Shown here piece after piece: positions 1-7,057 of a DNA stretch of 10,965 nucleotides (within the stretch, counting starts at the first letter, position 1; every line of letters starts with the position of its first letter). Under the pieces are notes generated by a model. The model was given only the letters and a program-made list of their open reading frames with translations. It made no database searches and had not been told where the DNA came from. Position numbers and translations under genes: made by a program. This DNA is from Baffinella frigidus (taxonomy: Eukaryota > Cryptophyceae > Cryptomonadales > Baffinellaceae): assembly GCA_026770585.1 (NCBI GenBank), contig MU647450.1:103945-114909 (forward strand), given 5' to 3'.

Positions 1-1
1 A

Positions 2-173
2 CAGTCCCGTGTAGGACAGCCGGAGCGACTTTACACACGGGACTGCGTCCCCAGCTTCGGGCTCAGTTCTTGGAGGGGAGGTTATCCTCTCGGGCCATCT
101 CGGGCCTAGCCCCAGATATTCCTCACACCTTGGCCTCCCCACACGCTGGCTGGCCCTCTGGGGACGCAGTCCC
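2..173. repeat. Nested inverted repeats (2-45 and 39-173)
   Basis: CAGTCCCGTGT at 2-12 is the exact inverse of 35-45. GGGACTGCGTCCCCA at 39-53 is the exact inverse of 159-173. The shared arm 39-45 makes two overlapping fold-backs, as if one element inserted next to the end of another. Confidence 0.75.
12..77 (-). repeat. Partial copy of exon 17 3' end and downstream sequence
   Basis: Bases 12-34 match 283-305, and 54-77 match 312-335, including the CTCAGTTCTTGGA stop-codon region of exon 17. A few extra bases separate the two blocks. The interval between copy and original (about 78-282) is occupied by inverted-repeat elements. Confidence 0.8.
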
Positions 174-175
174 GA

Positions 176-280
176 TACCCCTTAAGTGACGAGGGGGTCA
201 AAATTGACCCCCAGGAGGTCCTAGGCAGGTCCTAGGACCCTACGGTAGGGCGTATGAGCCTACTCGCCACTTAAGGGATA
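176..280. mobile_element. 105-bp fold-back (MITE-like) element with TIR TACCCCTTAAGTGACGA
   Basis: The first 17 bases (176-192) match the reverse complement of 264-280 at 15 of 17 positions. Inside is a perfect hairpin (GGGGGTCAA ... TTGACCCCC, about 194-212) and repeated CCTAGG/CCTACGG motifs that recur near 7940-8117. There is no coding capacity. Confidence 0.7.
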
Positions 281-318
281 GGATAGCCGGAGTGACTTTA
301 CACAAGGCAGCCTCGGGC

Positions 319-409
319 TCAGTTCTTGGAAGGGGGGTTGGCGTGCAGCCCCTCGATCTCGGTGTGGAACATCGCCGAGAGTTTCGCCACCGCCTCCGTG
401 TGGTTCCTC
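319..409 (-). CDS. MAPK exon 17 (terminal exon, TGA stop; residues 443-472)
   Basis: Encodes [20 protein letters not shown] then LHANPPSKN and stop TGA (321-319). The FHTEI core resembles the FHPE(I/L) motif near the C terminus of Pfmap-2-type kinases. Acceptor ATCAG|GAGG; phase matches exon 16. A second copy of the exon with its own acceptor lies at 547-616. Confidence 0.77.
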
Positions 410-3400
410 CTGATTCAGGGTTTCAGGTGTTCAACTGCGGAAACGATTAGAAATATCACTTTTCTGGCAACGAAAATTACTACACGGATGATTTACTACT
501 ACAAGTAAGACCCAATTGTGTAGTAAATTTCGTTGCCAGAAAGTAGGTGCAGTCTGGCGATCTCGGCGTGGAACATCGCCGAGAGTTTCACCACTGCCTC
601 CGTGTGGTTCCGCCTGGTTGATGGTTTTAATCTCAGATAGAGCTTTCTAGCAAGGTTTTCTGTCAACGAAATTTAGTACACGGTTTGATCATACTAGTGA
701 TAGTAAAGCGTTTGTGTAGTAAATTTCGTTGGATAGAACCCCTTTTGAGAAAGGTTTTCTGAGATGAGTTTAGGGTGAAGGGTTGAGCGTTCTACAACAC
801 CGCGCGCCACCACGCCGCCGTTTCGCGAACACAGGGACATGCTCCGCCCTAGGGTCCTCTGTGGTCCGCCTGCCAAAGGGGGGGGCGGGGTTGATATATA
901 TTGACAAACCCGACCGCGACGAGCCGTAACCAGCAACCTCTGTACGGTACAAGTGTTGAAACGGCTTCCTGACAAGACTTGGGCGGGGGGAGAGAGAGTC
1001 GTATTTCTTCTCGCGGGAGTTAGGGTTTAGGGTTTAGGGCTTAAGGTTTCGGGTTTCGGATTTAGGGTTTAGGGTTTAGGGTTCAGGGTTCAGGGTTCAG
1101 GGTTTAGGGTTTAGGGTTTTGTGTGGGGTTTGGGGTTAACCTGTCGTATTTCTTCTCGTAGTTGAGGCTGAGAAGCTCCTTGGCGGCCAGCAGCGACTCC
1201 GACCTGCCAGGGGTGAGTGTTCAGGCCATCGACCATCACTTTACAACACCACCCGGTGTTGTTGTGTGTCGGGTGGTGTTGTTGTGTGTCATGCATCACT
1301 TCACACCATACACACACCTGCGACTCCGACCTGGCATATCGTGCATCCCTTGACAACACACCACTTCACAGCACACGACTATACATTTGCGGAAATGACA
1401 AGATGCACGGACGATACGGGGGGCGGGACGCACCGGACGCATAGACTATTGTACCACTCAACTCAAGTGGATGCAATAGTCTACTCAACTCAACGAACCC
1501 CTTGAAGCCCAATGTGTGGGCTTCAACGAAACCCTTGAAGCCCACGTGTCCACACAGTGGGCTTCAAGGGTTTCGGTGGGGCCGGATTCCGAGTGTAACG
1601 TGACCAATTTGCATTAGGAAAATCCTGAACGATTTATGTCTTCAGACAAGTTGACTTTTCATGACAGATTCGTAGTCCACCGTGTGAGTCGAGAGTACGA
1701 AAGAAGGAGAAGGGACGCACCTGACGGAGAGCTTTGAGGGAGCCTCGTCCATTGTCTCCTGCGAAGTTAGGGTTTCGGGTTCAGGGTTTCAGGCTTAGGG
1801 TGTAGGGTGTGGGGTGTGGGGTCTAGAGCTCAGGGTTTAGGTTTGGGGTTCAGGGTTTATCTATGGTTTATGGCTGAGGTTTAGGGTTTAGGGTGTGGGG
1901 TGTGGGGTGTAGGTTTTAGGGTCCAGGATTTAGGGTCTAGGGTCTAGGGTCTAGTGTCTAGGGTTTATGGTTTAGGGTTTAGGGTTTAGGGATTAGGGTT
2001 TAGCACATACCAAGGGCTTTTCGGCTGCGCCCGTTCCCGGGTTCAAACCCTCTACACCCCGTGTGTAACGCCCGGGCGTCTCCTAACAGCAGGATCCGAA
2101 AAGCCCCTTACTGAATGGCAGCAGGGGCGACACTCGTTCGAATGTTCTAGAACACATAAACTCCCCGTTGAATCCCCCCCACCGTTTGTTATTCATCCAG
2201 GGCTTACGTTCGAGAATGTTCTAGAACAAAAAGGCGGGGGAGGGTTAAACATCCGCGGCGCCGTCCCGCAGCTCGGCGAGGTGCTTGTTCTGCATCGAGA
2301 GCTCCATGAGCGCCTGCTCCGTCACGGCAAGCTCCGTCTTTTTTGCCTGGGAAGGGGTTTGGGGTTTAGGGGTTGGGGTTTGGGGTTTGGGGTTTGGGGT
2401 TTGGGGTTTGGGGTTGAGGGTTGAGGGTTGAGGGTTGAGGGTTTAGTGTTGAGTGTTTTGGGTTTAGTGTTTAGTGTTTAGGGTGCAGGGTTTAGTGTTG
2501 AGTGTTTTGGGTTTAGTGTTCAGGGTTCAGTGTTTAGGGTTTAGTGTTTAGTGTTTTGAGTTTAGTGTTTAGCGTTTAGTGTTGAGGGGGTTTGCCTTGG
2601 TCTTGATCGCCCGGGCGCCGGCGAGGTAGGGGTGGGCGAGCGCGCCCACCATGTCGATCCGCTCGTCCGCGAGAAACCTGCGTGAGTCGACAACCTACGT
2701 CACCCACTGTCTGCTGCACGGCTCGATACATGCGAGGTCTACTTATTATCATCGTTATTGTTATCGTACATGGTCAGACGTAGCCAGGGATTAGCCAAGT
2801 AGGAGTGCCTCCATGAGAGCGCCGAACATGTTGATCCGCTGGTCCGCCAGAAACCTGAAAGTGCACAGCTGGAACATTACGCATGACCGTGAAGAGCTCG
2901 TCTAGGTCAGGTGGGAGCTACTCCGCAGAACACAAGAGCGGTTGGCGCATCGTTTGGCCACGAAAAAGAATAATCAATGGCAAACGTGGACCATGCTGGG
3001 AGGAAACCCTACTTTTAGAGTGTAAAATACCGGGGGTTGTACCAGAAATCCTGTAGATGGACGCGTTGCGAAATAGAGTGTGTAGTGGCGAGGCACTAAC
3101 CTGAGGAGACTTTTAGATCACGCATCTCCAGGCTTGAGAGTAACAAGCATGAAGAAAAAAAAGGGGCGCTAGTCATTGAGGAGGCCGTTATCTCGACTGT
3201 ATTCGGGGTAAGCCCTATATGAGCGGGACGCGGGGCGTACTTGAGGAGGCCGATGAGCAGCTCGATCGCCGCATCGCCCGCGTGTGGGAACTTCTCCTTG
3301 AGATCCACCGGCTCCTTTGATAGCGTTTGGGGGTTAGGTTTCAGGGGTTCAGTTTCAGCTTCAGGGTGTCGGTTAGGTTTCAGGGGTTCAGTTTCAGCTT

Positions 3401-6400
3401 CAGGGTGTCAGGGGAGTTTCCTGGCTCAGGGTGCAGGGTTCAGGGTGGGGAAAGATGGCCACGGGAACTTCTCCTTGAGGTCCACAGGGTCCTTTGCTGG
3501 GGTGTGGACTTCAGGTTTCAGGGTTTCAGTTTCAGGGTTTATATATATCATTTGGATAAGTGTCGGGCCCTGGTCAGATGTAAGAGTTTCCTGGCTTAGG
3601 GTTCAGGGTTTCGGGTATGGAAGGATCGCAGCAATCAGGGGCCAAGATAAACCAAGAATCTTAGCAGCAATGCGGAGGCAAGATAGCTGAGGCAGCACAC
3701 CACGCCAGAGGCCTCGAGGGAAACCGACGCCTTATCCACGTCAGATCTGGCGTCGTTAACTTAAGTATTCAAGAGATTTCCCCAGAAAGATGTGAAAAGT
3801 GGACGTTTCGAGGCCTCTGGCGTGGCAGGACCTTGTGCGAGAGCTGCTTCCCGAGGTACGATTTCACGTCCGGCCCCGCGTCCAGCGCGGCAACCTGTTC
3901 GGGGTTTGGGGATTTGGAAATTGGGGTTTGGGGTTTGGGGTTTGGGGTTTGGGGTTTGGGGTTCGTGGTTTGGGATTTGGGATTTGGGATTTGGGGTTTC
4001 CCCAAACCCTAACGCCGCCCCGCGTCGAGCGCGGCAACCTGTAATCGCCAACCGTCTGAGACCCGTGCGAACACTGTTGATGATGCATTCCAACATCCCA
4101 TCACTCGGGGTTCTCCTCTTGAGAGACACATTGCACTTGAACATTTCACGTGAAAGTTGACAAGACCCGTTTTCTCAAGTTGACACGCCCACCTCAAGTT
4201 GACCCACCCGCCGCATCTCAAGAACCACGGTTTCTTGCGGCCGAGGAATAGCTCTGCCTCACGCGGGTTCGCTCACTGTTCTCAAGTTGACACGCTGGGT
4301 GTGCGGTACAAATTCGACAACTTTGGAGCGGGAAAGAGCCTCGTCTCACCAAACTGGCGAGCCGAAATAGGCTGAGACAGAGGTAGAAGGCGGGGCGGAG
4401 GGTGCGGGGTGCCACGCGACGATACCCTGCACCTCAAATCGACTGCGTCTTTCTATTATTCCTGATACAAAGCGGACGGACTCCGTCCGCGGAGTAGTAC
4501 TGATTAGACCCACACCGAGTTAGGCCAGTGTCGATTTGAGGTGGGGGGTATTGTCGCGGGGTGCGTACCTCCTCTTTGGTGGGAGTGCCCAGGACCGCGA
4601 AGATCGTGTTGAGCTGGTCCGATGTGTCCTGCCATAGAGCCAGGAGGTCTCAGGATAGAGTCTAGCGGTATCAGGATAGAGATAGTATAGAGGTCGCAGG
4701 ATAGAGTCTAAAGGTATCAGGAGGATGGAGGCTAGAAGTCGCAGGAAAGAGTCTAGCGGTATCAGGATGGAGGCTAGAGGACTCATAATACAGTAACAAC
4801 CACAGGTACACACATTTAAAACAGCTGAAGTGTGGCCTCCCAAGTGGGCAGAGGTTGGCAAGCGACGCGAAGCACGGAACCCCAGGGCTAGGTCTGACCG
4901 TGGCGCGACCCTGTATGCCAGCTACCCTGCAAGCACAGGGATGTTTTCGGACGTGTAGGGGTTTGATGCACGCCTTGCGAACTAGAATCTATTGTGGTCC
5001 GGGACTAGAGTGGCGGGACCTTGAAGCAGGTGTTGGAGGTGGGGGTGAGCGGGAAGCACGAGCGGCCCGGGAAGAGGGGGCGGCGCGCGCGGCGCTCGAC
5101 GTTCTTGTGCAGGTTCAGCAGCTCCGCGAAGATGCACCCGATCGACCAGTTGTCGATCGACTGTTGGGGTTTGGGGTTTGGGGTGTAGGGTGAGACCGGG
5201 CGCTTTCCCGCTCCAAAGCGAAGAAAACGCTCGTGCGCACAACTAGGCGCAGGCGCCTGAGAAAAACGCGTTTTGGAGGTGCACAGTGTCGAGGTGTCGC
5301 GTTTGACCGAAAAGCTCTCCTCCTTTGAGGGGGGCGTTTGCGAAGGCTCGCGGCCCTTCTGGGGTTGGGGTTAGAAGTTTGGGTTTTGGGGTTGGGAGTT
5401 TGGGGTATGTTGAAACTTATTTAAGCGATATTCAAGATATAGAAAGAATTTGGGCGGGACCTACCACCCAACTGCCTGCCTACCAGCCTGCCTGCCTGCC
5501 TACCTCGTCTTCTAGTGCTGCCTGGTTTTTGTTCTGGTTTGGGGTTCGGTGTTTGGTGTTTGGGCGGGACCTGTGCGTAGTGGCCGCGTCCGAGGATCAC
5601 CTCCGGGGCACGGTACCTGGTTCAGGGTTTAGGGTTCAGGGTTCAGGTCTCAGGGTTTAGGGTTCAGCACCACCGCGAATCGCTCAGGAAACGATGTTTA
5701 CCTCAACTTGAGAATAGTGGGCCAACCCCAGTAATGCAGAGCGAGGAATTGTGAAAGTACCAGCGGGCGACGCCGTGCTGGCTCATGTGAATTGTGATAG
5801 TCTATCTCCTTCTGAGTTAATCTGGTCTCCTCACAATGATGACCCTCAACATGAGGAGACCGGACGTTGATTTGCCTGGCATGCGGTACAAATCCATCAA
5901 GTTTTGGCATGAAAACAATCTGTCAACCCGACTCAGATAGAGCTAGAAAGTTGACAGTAGTATTCTCAAAGTTGACAGTACCAGCGGGTGACGACGTGCT
6001 CGGACATGTGGCGCTGGAGGGGTGGCGGCGGGGCGTCCGGCGTGCTCATAACCTCCTCGTCCTCCACGTCGTCCCGCACCATCCCCTGCGAACAAACCGC
6101 ACGCGGATTAGTCAACCCGCCACGAACGACGCAGAAGGATGAGTCAACTGTCCAACAACGCAGAAGGATGAGTCAACTGTCCACTTTGGATGAAGCATGT
6201 GGGTCAGTCCACCGTCTGCGAACAAAGGTGTCGGATCAGTCAACCGTGTACGAGAAGGCTACGCGTGCCAGCTGAGGTGATCACGGATGCGAGAGAAACG
6301 TTTCGCACGGCAGTTCAAACCCCAGGATACGCGGTTCCGGAAGCAGCTCCATCTTTGCAACGATTTAGCTTCGGAACCGAAGCAGCTTATTCCGGGGGTG

Positions 6401-6998
6401 AAACAGAGAGAGAGAGAGAGCGAGCGAGCGAGCGAGAGAGAGAGAAAAAAAAACGCTTATCGAAACAGCTTATCCCGAGGCAGCTTATCCCGGGAGTTGA
6501 CCATCAATTCAAATTGATGGTCAAAGGTTGAGGGGTGGGTACCATGACGACGTCAGAGTCGAGGTCAATGACGCACGCCAGCCCGAAGGCAATCTTCCGC
6601 CGGGGGTCGAGCAGGGTGTGCTCGGTTAGTTAGGAAGCCTCACAAGAATGCTAGCGGGGCCTATTTGAAACCGAGATGTAGCCTTTGTGTAGTAACTCGA
6701 GCAGGATGTGCTCGGTTAGTTAAGTAGGGGGCACGCTAGTGCATACGAGGACATTTCCAGCCCGAAGGCAATCTTCCGGGTCGGTGAGGGTATTCTCGGT
6801 TGGTTCCCCAGTAGTACAATCGGTAAGTCGCCCACTAGTGAGTGTTCTCGGTTAGTTCCCCACCAGTACACCCAGAAGGCATTTTTCCGGGTCGAGCAGG
6901 ATGTGCTCGGTTAGTTAGGTAGGGGCCACACAAGGATATGAAAGGACATTTCAGATGCAAGTCGTGTTAAGGTGTGTTTGATACCGCGCGGACGTGGT

Positions 6999-7057
<59 letters not shown>

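Noticed and set aside
694-975. Minus-strand open frame in intron 16
   Set aside because: Low-complexity composition, crosses a fold-back element, and has no splice sites in phase with the kinase.
1017-2003. A chromosome end (true telomere)
   Set aside because: Arrays are degenerate and interstitial, and are interleaved with coding exons on both sides.
2037-2052. tRNA gene suggested by a GGTTCAAACCC B-box-like motif
   Set aside because: No A box or cloverleaf around it.
2794-2857. Exon 13 echo as a mutually exclusive exon
   Set aside because: It loses HPYL and runs into a stop, so it would truncate the kinase domain; treated as a repeat.
3769-4005. Frames rich in Pro-Asn-Pro-Lys
   Set aside because: Translation of the GGGGTTT array; only the exon 11 part is real.
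6600-6925. CRISPR-like array of spaced repeats
   Set aside because: The repeats are degenerate exon 6 copies of unequal length and spacing in a eukaryotic intron.
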